Below are positions 1 through 4,813 of a stretch of 7,034 nt of DNA, piece after piece. The translations under genes were made by a program, and so were the position numbers. Below the pieces are notes generated by a model that was not told where the DNA came from, did no database searches, and saw only the letters and a program-made list of their open reading frames with translations. Position 1 is the first letter of the stretch; each line of letters opens with the position of its first letter. Origin of the DNA: Candidatus Aenigmatarchaeota archaeon (GTDB lineage Archaea; Aenigmatarchaeota; Aenigmatarchaeia; GW2011-AR5); contig JACQIE010000069.1 in NCBI GenBank assembly GCA_016198645.1, positions 1-7,034 on the forward strand, in the 5' to 3' direction.

Positions 1-1
1 C

Positions 2-178
2 TTCCTGAAGGGCGCAAAAGCGCATCTAAAGCCAGAAGGCAGAATACTGCTCTTGATTTCCTCGCTTACCGGAGAAAAGGAAACGATTGCACTGTGCAGA
101 AAATACGGTTATACCGCCGCTATTGCAGCAAGGAAGAAAATCGAGTGGGAAGAGATTGTGCTTCTGAAAATTTACTAA
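2..178 (+). CDS. C-terminal fragment of a HemK/PrmC-like N5-glutamine (release-factor type) methyltransferase
   Basis: Frame 2 is open from the left edge to the TAA at 176-178, giving the last 58 residues of a protein that begins outside the window. The segment reads as the end of a class I SAM-dependent methyltransferase. First comes an amphipathic helix followed by LKPEGRILLLISS, the late strand after the motif region. A helix with a Gly-Tyr turn (CRKYGYTAAI) follows, and the end is a short beta hairpin with KKIEWEEIVLLKIY. That end matches the usual HemK family C-terminus, in which an aromatic-Glu pair precedes the last hydrophobic strand. In archaea such proteins methylate the Gln of the GGQ motif of release factor aRF1. 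The catalytic NPPY motif lies upstream and cannot be seen, so another small-molecule or protein methyltransferase is possible. The stop overlaps the stop of the convergent gene by four bases. Confidence 0.7.
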   Translation, partial: FLKGAKAHLKPEGRILLLISSLTGEKETIALCRKYGYTAAIAARKKIEWEEIVLLKIY

Positions 179-447
179 TAAAAATTATTTCCATTTATCA
201 CGTGGAAATAATTTAGTGCCTTTCTTCCGAATGGTGTGACAACAAGCCCGCCGCCCGAGTCTGTTATCAGATCGCTTCCTTTCAGAATGTCGGGCCTGCC
301 TTGCGTCAGGGCGGCATAAATTGCCACGCTCGTGACGCTTACGGGCCCACCAGAAACGGTGTCTGTTTTTATGCATTCCAACAGCTTCGCATCAGCAGGA
401 CCTATATGGTATTCATGCACGACTGTTTCGTATGGTGGAGAGCTCAT
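175..447 (-). CDS. Small hypothetical protein, possible winged-helix fold
   Basis: This 90-residue protein begins at the ATG at 445-447. I prefer this start to the longer open frame reaching 510 because AGGTGA (453-458 on the minus strand) lies five bases before it and a TATA-like box lies just upstream. The protein has an N-terminal segment MSSPPYETVVHEYHIGP, then alpha-helical stretches (AKLLECIKTD, SVTSVAIYAALTQGRP). The end has the look of a wing and final helix: SDLITDSGGGLVVTPFGRKALNYF, where 'TPFGRKAL' is typical of small archaeal winged-helix transcription factors and related domains. That would suit a local regulator, but I see no specific family signature, and the fold call is inference. 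It converges on the methyltransferase gene with a four-base overlap of stops, and diverges from the DRG-like GTPase gene. Confidence 0.65.
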   Translation of the reverse strand: MSSPPYETVVHEYHIGPADAKLLECIKTDTVSGGPVSVTSVAIYAALTQGRPDILKGSDLITDSGGGLVVTPFGRKALNYFHVINGNNFY

Positions 448-452
448 ATTTA

Positions 453-484
453 TCACCTCTATATAGTAACAAATAGTATATAAA
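453..484 (-). promoter_or_regulatory. TATA-like box and Shine-Dalgarno for the 175-447 gene
   Basis: On the minus strand, TTTATATA (477-484) is followed by AGAGGTGAT (452-460) and then the ATG at 447, with five bases between AGGTGA and the start codon. The TATA centre is about 33 bases from the ATG, so the leader would be only around ten bases and the Shine-Dalgarno would sit at its very 5' end. Among the starts examined here, only this gene and the DUF1512 gene show a clear Shine-Dalgarno. Confidence 0.6.
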
Positions 485-509
485 GATTTCCATGCCGCCG
501 GAAAGGGCA

Positions 510-515
510 TTTATG
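510..515 (+). promoter_or_regulatory. TATA-like box for the DRG-like GTPase gene
   Basis: TTTATG within GCATTTATGCTTCG is centred about 24 bases before the ATG at 537. No Shine-Dalgarno is visible between them, so the transcript is probably leaderless. This supports the start at 537 over the upstream in-frame ATGs at 492 and 513. Confidence 0.5.
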
Positions 516-536
516 CTTCGCTGCTCATGTATTAAA

Positions 537-1319
537 ATGCCCGTGAACGCCCCGGTCGAATACTACAAGGCGGAGATGAAGTTCAAGGCTGCGAAGAGCA
601 AGGAAGAGAAAATAGCGGCGCTGGAGGAGATGATAGCGCTGCTTCCGAAGCACCACGGCAGCGAGAATGCGCACGCGCAACTGAAGTCGCGGCTGGCGAA
701 GCTGCGCAAGGAGGGGGAGAAAAAGGGCGCGGCGCGCGCCGGCATCCAGAAAGAGGGGGATGCGCAAGTCTGCTTAATCGGCTATACAAATTCCGGAAAA
801 TCCTGGCTGCTGTCAAAGCTAACGGATGCAGCAGTAGAAGTAGCGCCTTATGAATACACGACCACGAAGCCGGCGATAGGGATGATGGACTGGAAGGGCG
901 TGAAGATACAGCTCATAGAGATACCGTCAACGTTCCAGCCGGCTTACGTGAGCATAGCAAGGACGGCCGATATCATCGTACTGTTGGGCGACGAAAGGCA
1001 AATCCGCGAATTGGCAGGCTTTCTACGGGAAAATTACGTCAGAACGAAAAGCATATACGCGAATTCGCGGCAAGACAAGCCTGAAGCAATAAAAGAAAGG
1101 ATATGGAAAGCGCTTGGGCGGATAGTCGTCTACACGAAAAAGACGAGAACGCCGATGTCGCTGCCGATGGGCGCGACGGTCAGGGAAGCGGCGAACAAGA
1201 TTCACAAGGACTTCGTTAAGAATTTCCGTTTCGCCCGCATATATCGCCGAGGCGCGACGAAGCAGGTGGGCATTGACTACGCCTTAAACGACGGCGACGT
1301 AATAGAGATTTACGCGTGA
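537..1319 (+). CDS. DRG/HflX-like GTPase with C-terminal TGS domain and degenerate G motifs
   Basis: This 260-residue protein starts at the ATG at 537. MPVNAPVEYYKAE is the usual DRG N-terminus, and the longer frame from 492 adds 15 residues with no family match. Residues 15-60 form the charged helical hairpin seen in DRG proteins (KEEKIAALEEMIALLPKH; LKSRLAKLRKEG). The P-loop GYTNSGKS is intact at residues 82-89, followed by a switch I-like YEYTTT (105-110). In place of the DxxG Walker B motif there is EIPS (128-131), and no NKxD is recognisable; the nearest candidate is YANSRQDK at 174-181. Residues 196-259 are a well-kept TGS domain (VVYTKK, IHKDFVKNFRFARIY, GIDYALNDGDVIEI). DRG proteins of about 360 residues bind ribosomes. 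At 260 residues this one lacks the usual insertion after G3, so it may bind nucleotide or RNA without normal GTP hydrolysis. Nucleotide specificity cannot be read from it. Confidence 0.88.
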   Translation: MPVNAPVEYYKAEMKFKAAKSKEEKIAALEEMIALLPKHHGSENAHAQLKSRLAKLRKEGEKKGAARAGIQKEGDAQVCLIGYTNSGKSWLLSKLTDAAVEVAPYEYTTTKPAIGMMDWKGVKIQLIEIPSTFQPAYVSIARTADIIVLLGDERQIRELAGFLRENYVRTKSIYANSRQDKPEAIKERIWKALGRIVVYTKKTRTPMSLPMGATVREAANKIHKDFVKNFRFARIYRRGATKQVGIDYALNDGDVIEIYA

Positions 1320-1322
1320 TGG

Positions 1323-1331
1323 CTTTATATT
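1323..1331 (+). promoter_or_regulatory. TATA-like box for the 1353-1664 gene
   Basis: CTTTATATT lies four bases after the GTPase stop codon and is centred about 26 bases before the ATG at 1353. This is the spacing for a leaderless transcript, and no Shine-Dalgarno is present. It suggests that this gene has its own promoter and argues against the in-frame TTG at 1335. Confidence 0.6.
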
Positions 1332-1352
1332 TTCTTGCGTGAATCCAGAGTC

Positions 1353-1664
1353 ATGGCAAACGTATGGCAACCAGACGTTTATGGGGATTTTTCGCTGGAC
1401 GTTCAGACTCCGGAAGGTCCCGGATATCTTCATTTGACTGCGGATGGAAACATCTATGATATTTCCCTCAGAATAGAGCGGGCTAAATGCGACGAAGAAC
1501 TCGCGGCGATGCGCGTTAATGCCGCAACGGGAACTGTAATCGGCAGATACGGGAACGATGCATTATTCGCGCGATATCCGGAAGAATTGTCTGCGCCGGG
1601 TATGCCGAAAGAAGCAAGCGCAGCTTTCAGGAAACTGATTGACATGGAACCCGCGCGCTATTAA
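1353..1664 (+). CDS. Hypothetical protein, 103 residues
   Basis: I do not recognise this family. The chosen ATG at 1353 sits at leaderless distance from a good TATA-like box. The N-terminal half looks beta-rich and soluble (DVYGDFSLDVQTPEG, then YLHLTADGNIYDISLRIERAK). The middle contains a Gly-turn strand pair, ATGTVIGRYGNDALFARYPEE. The end is a helix, KEASAAFRKLIDME. There is no signal peptide or membrane segment and a single cysteine (in AKCDEELA). The pattern of short strands with one or two helices suggests a small alpha/beta domain, but no catalytic motif is visible. Codon and base composition match the GTPase and DUF1512 genes, so it appears native to the genome. The next gene starts 24 bases after its stop. 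Confidence 0.7.
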   Translation: MANVWQPDVYGDFSLDVQTPEGPGYLHLTADGNIYDISLRIERAKCDEELAAMRVNAATGTVIGRYGNDALFARYPEELSAPGMPKEASAAFRKLIDMEPARY

Positions 1665-1668
1665 TTTC
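1659..1668 (+). promoter_or_regulatory. Weak TATA-like element for the 1689-2009 gene
   Basis: CTATTAATTT overlaps the stop codon of the preceding gene and is centred about 25 bases before the ATG at 1689. No Shine-Dalgarno precedes that ATG. The element is weaker than the others here, and the gene could also be read through from upstream. Confidence 0.35.
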
Positions 1669-1688
1669 CGCCTGCACATAATCTGTTA

Positions 1689-2009
1689 ATGGCGTTTGAA
1701 GAAATCATAGCGGGCTTTGACACCGTGCAACTCGGTGCGCTGCTGGCGGCGTTCATAATATTCATCTACATCGTCAAGCAGGCGGTGCAGACCGTGATAA
1801 ATATCACAATGGTCGCGGCGATATCGTCTCTCTTTCCATTTGCCGCAAACTACGCGGGAATAAGCGTGCCGACGGACATCAACGGGATTCTGTTCTTCAC
1901 CGCAGCGGGAGTGGGGCTATATCTGCTCTACGTACTGGGGCGCATCATATACGGTGCGTTGCGCATAGCCGGAAAAGTAGGGAGAATATTCGTGCCTTCT
2001 TCCAAATGA
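1689..2009 (+). CDS. Small multi-pass membrane protein, 106 residues
   Basis: The sequence predicts about three membrane segments. The first is at residues 16-38 (LGALLAAFIIFIYIVKQAV), the second and shorter at about 40-58 (TMVAAISSLFPFAANYAGI), and the third at 67-91 (ILFFTAAGVGLYLLYVLGRIIYGAL). The basic C-terminal tail (RIAGKVGRIFVPSSK) probably faces the cytoplasm. There are no cysteines, no conserved charged pair inside a segment and no transporter motif, so I cannot give a function. The QTVINITMVAAISSLFPFAA block looks like a conserved core. It is the last gene of the rightward group and converges with the minus-strand gene ending at 2045, 35 bases away. Confidence 0.75.
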   Translation: MAFEEIIAGFDTVQLGALLAAFIIFIYIVKQAVQTVINITMVAAISSLFPFAANYAGISVPTDINGILFFTAAGVGLYLLYVLGRIIYGALRIAGKVGRIFVPSSK

Positions 2010-2017
2010 TTGTTCTG

Positions 2018-2050
2018 TAAACTACCCGCCACAAGCGTTGTCGTTTAGTT
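2018..2050. other. Small inverted repeat between convergent genes
   Basis: ACAA-GCG-TTGT (2031-2041) is a four-base-pair stem with a three-base loop. It is enclosed by either TAAAC/GTTTA (2018-2022 with 2043-2047) or AACTA/TAGTT (2020-2024 with 2046-2050). It lies in the 35-base gap between convergent stop codons and reaches into the end of the minus-strand gene. It could mark transcript ends. If the preceding segment is a DGR variable repeat, it could instead be the hairpin that sometimes follows such repeats. The stems are short and may be chance. Confidence 0.3.
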
Positions 2051-2800
2051 AGCCCGAACCACCGGACGGAAGCCAACGTCCGAGTCCGAGACCCAGCGCT
2101 CGAAGCCCACACCGACACTCAGGCACCCCTCGGTGCGATGCCAGTCACCCCTGTAATTGACGGCTACGTCATACTTACCTGTTATTGGGTCTTGAGAAAC
2201 ATTCAGGTTTTCTCTTGTCCATCCATGTAAGACATAAGACGCGTTGTGCTGCGTCGTAGGCTCTACTTCTGTAAATATGCCCAGCGTTGGGTGCATTTCC
2301 CTAATGACATGACCTCTGGCGTATGGCACAGCTACTTCGCCTTTAATATGAGTCACTTTGCCTACGATATCTTTCCAATTATCGCGTGCGAAGTGAGGGT
2401 CAGCTATCTGGCTTAAATACGGGGTTATGTCTGTTTCTATGACAAGCGCTGTGACCTTATATCCAACATTGTATGGCTTTCGCAAATCCGCTTCCCTGAA
2501 GCGGAGCCCTGTCGTAGTCCAACCCCTTACATGCAGACCTTTGTCATTATTGGCAAAATAGTCTCTTAGCTCCTCTACATCCCTAAGATTCTTCGCACCA
2601 AGGATTTTCTGAGAATAAATGTACTGTTCTTCTCCTGCTGTTGGCAGACAAACTGCCATTTTAGCAGCAACCACCAGAGTATCATAAAAGTCTGCTCCTG
2701 TCCTTACCAATCTTGGCGAATATCGCAAAGAATAAGTATCTCTCGGCACCTCTATTGTCCTGCCTGCAGTGATAAATGCCATTACAACCACTAACGCCAA
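2045..2800 (-). CDS. Exported protein of unknown function with a C-type-lectin-like C-terminus; candidate DGR target
   Basis: The 251-residue reading begins at a TTG at 2798-2800; an ATG at 2780-2782 would give 245 residues. The TTG start keeps a hydrophobic N-terminus (LALVVVMAFITAG) that looks like a signal peptide. The ATG sits about 26 bases from the TATA-like TTAAAATA, a leaderless spacing, so the start is unresolved. Residues 20-210 match no family I know and contain regular beta and helical segments with some aromatic motifs (HVRGWTTTG, SYVLHGWTRENLN). The end, residues 217-248, has RGDW, then GCLSVGVGFERW, then SDSDVGFRPVV. This layout is that of the C-type-lectin/FGE fold used by DGR variable proteins, where the segment ends in GFRP. 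The body of the gene is richer in A and T than its neighbours, while the last 100 bases are rich in G and C, so acquisition by transfer is possible. It lies 12 bases after, and in the same frame as, the upstream minus-strand gene. Confidence 0.72.
   Translation of the reverse strand: MALVVVMAFITAGRTIEVPRDTYSLRYSPRLVRTGADFYDTLVVAAKMAVCLPTAGEEQYIYSQKILGAKNLRDVEELRDYFANNDKGLHVRGWTTTGLRFREADLRKPYNVGYKVTALVIETDITPYLSQIADPHFARDNWKDIVGKVTHIKGEVAVPYARGHVIREMHPTLGIFTEVEPTTQHNASYVLHGWTRENLNVSQDPITGKYDVAVNYRGDWHRTEGCLSVGVGFERWVSDSDVGFRPVVRAN
2051..2152 (-). other. Candidate DGR variable repeat (adenine-depleted 3' end of the gene)
   Basis: On the coding strand, 2051-2125 contains 4 adenines in 75 bases, whereas the adjacent 2161-2220 contains 23 in 60. 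The segment encodes residues 217-250. Several codons in the stretch that is Asn-rich in known templates are NNC or NNT: GGT at 2111-2113, GGC at 2105-2107, TTC at 2102-2104, GTC at 2090-2092, and GAC at 2084-2086 and 2078-2080. Each becomes AAC or AAT if the adenines presumed lost are restored. The constant end GTT GGC TTC CGT CCG matches the usual VGFRP that closes a variable repeat. Adenine-specific mutagenesis by a DGR reverse transcriptase is the known process that produces this. No second copy (template) is visible in the window, so the call is inference from composition and motif. Confidence 0.55.
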
Positions 2801-2812
2801 AAAGTATTTTAA
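2801..2812 (-). promoter_or_regulatory. TATA-like element for the 2045-2800 gene
   Basis: TTAAAATACTTT fills the 12-base gap after the stop of the upstream minus-strand gene. Its AT core is centred about 26 bases before the ATG at 2782 but only about 8 before the TTG at 2800. If it is used, the leaderless start would be the ATG. The two genes could instead be cotranscribed. Confidence 0.35.
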
Positions 2813-3418
2813 TTATTCCGTGGCGACGATTCCCGCCTTCGGCAACTCTATGCGCTTGGCGAAGCCTGACATCATAAGATTGTCTGTGAGCGTGACGTCG
2901 CCGACAGGAGAAACAAGCTTCACCGTGTCGTTGACAAGGGTTATAAGCGTGCCTTTCACGACGATGGTGCCGTCCAGCTCCTCTGCGATTAGCGGCAGAG
3001 AAACATTCGCGGCATAAAGGCGGACGAACTTTACCGTTCCTTTGACCGGAGCATTATCGTATGCGACGACCGCCCCGCCCGCTTCCATTGTGCGCACGGT
3101 GCCGTCCAACGACGCTTCGCTTCCGCGGGCGGACATGGTGCCGCGGAAGCCGAGCAGCGTGACGTTTGACGCGGAAAGCGCGCCGCCTGCTACGCTTAAC
3201 GACGAATCTTTCGGCTCAATCTCTATCCGCGAATTGGCGGCCGTGAACGTTATATTGCCGTAAGAAGACGCGACGAGAGCGAAGCTTACGTTGGGCGGGC
3301 TGGGGCTGACGAAAGAATAATAATATCCGAAAAATGACGCGACTTCGGGAGTTCTCGAAACGAAAGCCAGCGCTGCCAGCAGCATTATTGCAAGCGTGAC
3401 GAGAATTTTCCATTCCAT
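2813..3418 (-). CDS. Exported beta-rich hypothetical protein with many N-glycosylation sequons
   Basis: This 201-residue protein starts at the ATG at 3416-3418, at leaderless spacing from a TATA-like box. Residues 4-20 (KILVTLAIMLLAALAFV) form a signal peptide or N-terminal anchor with a lysine before it and no lipobox cysteine. From about residue 40 the sequence is a run of short beta strands with Thr, Val and Gly (NITFTAANSRIEIEP, NVTLLGFRGTMS, DGTIVVKGTLITLV, VGDVTLTDNLMMSG). This resembles a beta-solenoid or a lipid-carrier-like beta sheet, but no family is recognised. Five sequons are present (NVS twice, NIT, NVT, NDT), which fits a glycosylated surface protein. It diverges from the DUF1512 gene across 50 bases. 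The gene downstream on the same strand begins 12 bases later, so the two may form one transcript of exported proteins. Confidence 0.75.
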   Translation of the reverse strand: MEWKILVTLAIMLLAALAFVSRTPEVASFFGYYYSFVSPSPPNVSFALVASSYGNITFTAANSRIEIEPKDSSLSVAGGALSASNVTLLGFRGTMSARGSEASLDGTVRTMEAGGAVVAYDNAPVKGTVKFVRLYAANVSLPLIAEELDGTIVVKGTLITLVNDTVKLVSPVGDVTLTDNLMMSGFAKRIELPKAGIVATE

Positions 3419-3422
3419 GAAC

Positions 3423-3462
3423 TTATTTAAACCGTTGGAATAAAAAGGATTTGTAAAAGGTG
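3423..3462 (+). promoter_or_regulatory. TATA-like box and Shine-Dalgarno for the DUF1512 gene
   Basis: TTATTTAAA (3423-3431) would place the transcript start near 3452. AAGGTG (3457-3462) then lies six bases before the ATG at 3469, giving a short leader of about 17 bases with a Shine-Dalgarno. This differs from the leaderless arrangement of most other genes here. Confidence 0.5.
3438..3448 (-). promoter_or_regulatory. TATA-like box for the 2813-3418 gene
   Basis: On the minus strand CCTTTTTATTC is centred about 25 bases before the ATG at 3418, the leaderless spacing. It lies inside the 50-base divergent region and overlaps the expected transcription start region of the DUF1512 gene, so the two promoters could interfere with each other. 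Confidence 0.5.
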
Positions 3463-3468
3463 TTTTGA

Positions 3469-4629
3469 ATGGTCGAAATTATGCAGGGTTCGGATATCTG
3501 GGGTACTGTATTGTGGTTTGCAATGCTGTTCGTTTTCATGTTCGTATATCCGCGCATGATGCTCTCCCAGATGCTTTACGGCCTTGAGCAGAGCGCGCAG
3601 CGGATGGAAAGCATGTCGGAGAAGGCAAATGCACTACTCACTAAAAAAGCGGGCAAAGACAGCAAGCGCAGGGAAATAGACGAATTCACGGACTTCTTCG
3701 TGGTTGAGCCGCTTGGAATAGACCCGTACGGGCTTGTAAAGAAAGTGGACCAGACGATAAGGAACATGGAAGAGCGTTTCGTGGACTTCGTGGATTCTAT
3801 AACTACCGGAAAAAATCACGAACACAAACAGCAGTTAAACTACGGGCTGCGCGCGGCTATAGGGCTGCGCCAAATATCCAAAACCGTCCGGCACTTCGTG
3901 GAGATGGCAAGGAAGTTCAAGAACCTTCAGATAGCGATGATTTTGCAGATGCAGATGCCGATAATAGAGAAAATCGCCGAGTCGGAACTGCGCGGCGCCG
4001 AGGCGTTCGTGAATGGAATACCAGTCGGCGATTCGATAGGGCCGCTCGTAGCGGCGACTTACATGAAGAAAGGGCGCAAAATAGGCGAGGATGTCGTAAC
4101 TGACCGCGTGGGGATACTGGGGCGCGACTGCTTCCTGCTGAAGGCGGAAGGACCTTATCCGAACCTTGGCAGGGAGGACGTCGCTATAAACGCGATAATG
4201 AAGAAGCACAGGATATCACGCATCGTCACGATAGACGCCGGGCAGAAACTGGAAGGCGAAAAGTCCGGTTCTGTCGTGGAAGGCGTGGGCTTTGCGATGG
4301 CGCCGGTCGTTCAACGACAGATGCTTGAAGACGCGCTGCTCACGAAAAAGATACCGATTGACGGCGTTGTCGTCAAGGTCGGCATGGAGGAAGCCATAAT
4401 GCCCCTGCGCCGGGATATATACAAATCCGTGCCGAAAGCGCGTGAGTTCGTGGAACGCGCAGTAGAACGGGCGAAGCGCGGGCAGAAAGTGATAATAGTC
4501 GGCGTCGGCAACACCACGGGCATAGGAAACTCACGAGAAGACGTGAAAGATGTGGGCAGGACGGTGGAAGAGATAGAAAAGGTATACAAGAAGCAGGAAG
4601 CCGAGCACAAGAAGGGCGGCTGGTTCTGA
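3469..4629 (+). CDS. DUF1512 family archaeal membrane-anchored protein
   Basis: This 386-residue protein is close to the usual length of DUF1512 (about 370), a family of unknown function known from archaea. It has one N-terminal membrane segment at residues 11-28 (WGTVLWFAMLFVFMFVYP). A long helical region follows (about 30-190), with basic stretches (KKAGKDSKRREIDEF), the segment DFFVVEPLGIDPYGLV and helices that may form a coiled coil. The C-terminal half is an alpha/beta domain with conserved-looking Gly-rich motifs: GDSIGPLVAATYM, GRDCFLLKAEGPYPNLGRE, IVTIDAGQKLEGEKSG, VVVKVGMEEAIMPL and GVGNTTGIGNS (345-355). These are the blocks on which I base the family call. The Gly/Asn/Thr loops suggest a ligand-binding role, but none is established. 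The tail KKQEAEHKKGGWF is basic. It is expressed divergently from the exported-protein pair and has its own Shine-Dalgarno. Confidence 0.85.
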   Translation: MVEIMQGSDIWGTVLWFAMLFVFMFVYPRMMLSQMLYGLEQSAQRMESMSEKANALLTKKAGKDSKRREIDEFTDFFVVEPLGIDPYGLVKKVDQTIRNMEERFVDFVDSITTGKNHEHKQQLNYGLRAAIGLRQISKTVRHFVEMARKFKNLQIAMILQMQMPIIEKIAESELRGAEAFVNGIPVGDSIGPLVAATYMKKGRKIGEDVVTDRVGILGRDCFLLKAEGPYPNLGREDVAINAIMKKHRISRIVTIDAGQKLEGEKSGSVVEGVGFAMAPVVQRQMLEDALLTKKIPIDGVVVKVGMEEAIMPLRRDIYKSVPKAREFVERAVERAKRGQKVIIVGVGNTTGIGNSREDVKDVGRTVEEIEKVYKKQEAEHKKGGWF

Positions 4630-4635
4630 TTATGA

Positions 4636-4652
4636 CGCATCCAAAGGATGTG
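4636..4652 (+). other. Hairpin just after the DUF1512 stop
   Basis: CGCATCC-AAA-GGATGTG can form a seven-base-pair stem including one G-T pair, with a three-base loop, starting seven bases after the stop codon. No T-run follows, so a classic terminator is not supported. It could protect the 3' end of the message or be part of the structured gap that follows. Confidence 0.4.
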
Positions 4653-4677
4653 GGAAAGTAGAAATAATATGGGATAT

Positions 4678-4768
4678 GCACTCGGAAGCTGTTAGATGCA
4701 ACGGAAGGCAAGCCGTCATACAGCATCGTGCGTCTTGTTAAGCGAGCGAGGGGTATGGCGAAACCCCT
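4678..4768 (+). other. Intergenic region with nested inverted repeats; possible structured RNA
   Basis: Three stems nest here: GCAC/GTGC (4678-4681 with 4728-4731), GATGC/GCATC (4695-4699 with 4723-4727) and ACGG/CCGT (4701-4704 with 4713-4716). On the 3' side the first two are contiguous (GCATCGTGC), while on the 5' side a 13-base bulge separates them. A second hairpin, AGGGGT/ACCCCT with an eight-base loop, spans 4749-4768. An AT-rich stretch (4660-4670) precedes the block. I find no C/D-box, clear ACA box or tRNA features. The region lies between genes of the same strand and ends just before the lipoprotein promoter. It could be a small RNA or a transcript end, or chance pairing. Confidence 0.3.
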
Positions 4769-4782
4769 ATAATTTACGTTCA

Positions 4783-4791
4783 TTTTATATA
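4783..4791 (+). promoter_or_regulatory. TATA-like box for the lipoprotein gene
   Basis: TTTTATATA is centred about 27 bases before the ATG at 4814 with no Shine-Dalgarno between them. This is the strongest TATA match in the window and predicts a leaderless transcript independent of the DUF1512 gene. Confidence 0.6.
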
Positions 4792-4813
4792 CGCAGTTTC
4801 GCACTCTATTGGC

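Noticed and set aside
3835..4209. 124-codon minus-strand open frame
   Set aside because: It is fully inside the DUF1512 coding sequence and has His/Tyr/Arg-rich content typical of antisense frames.
4636..4768. tRNA, C/D-box or H/ACA RNA in the gap
   Set aside because: No T-loop, anticodon arm or RUGAUGA/CUGA box pair fits, and the expected ACA after the last hairpin is absent; only generic hairpins remain.
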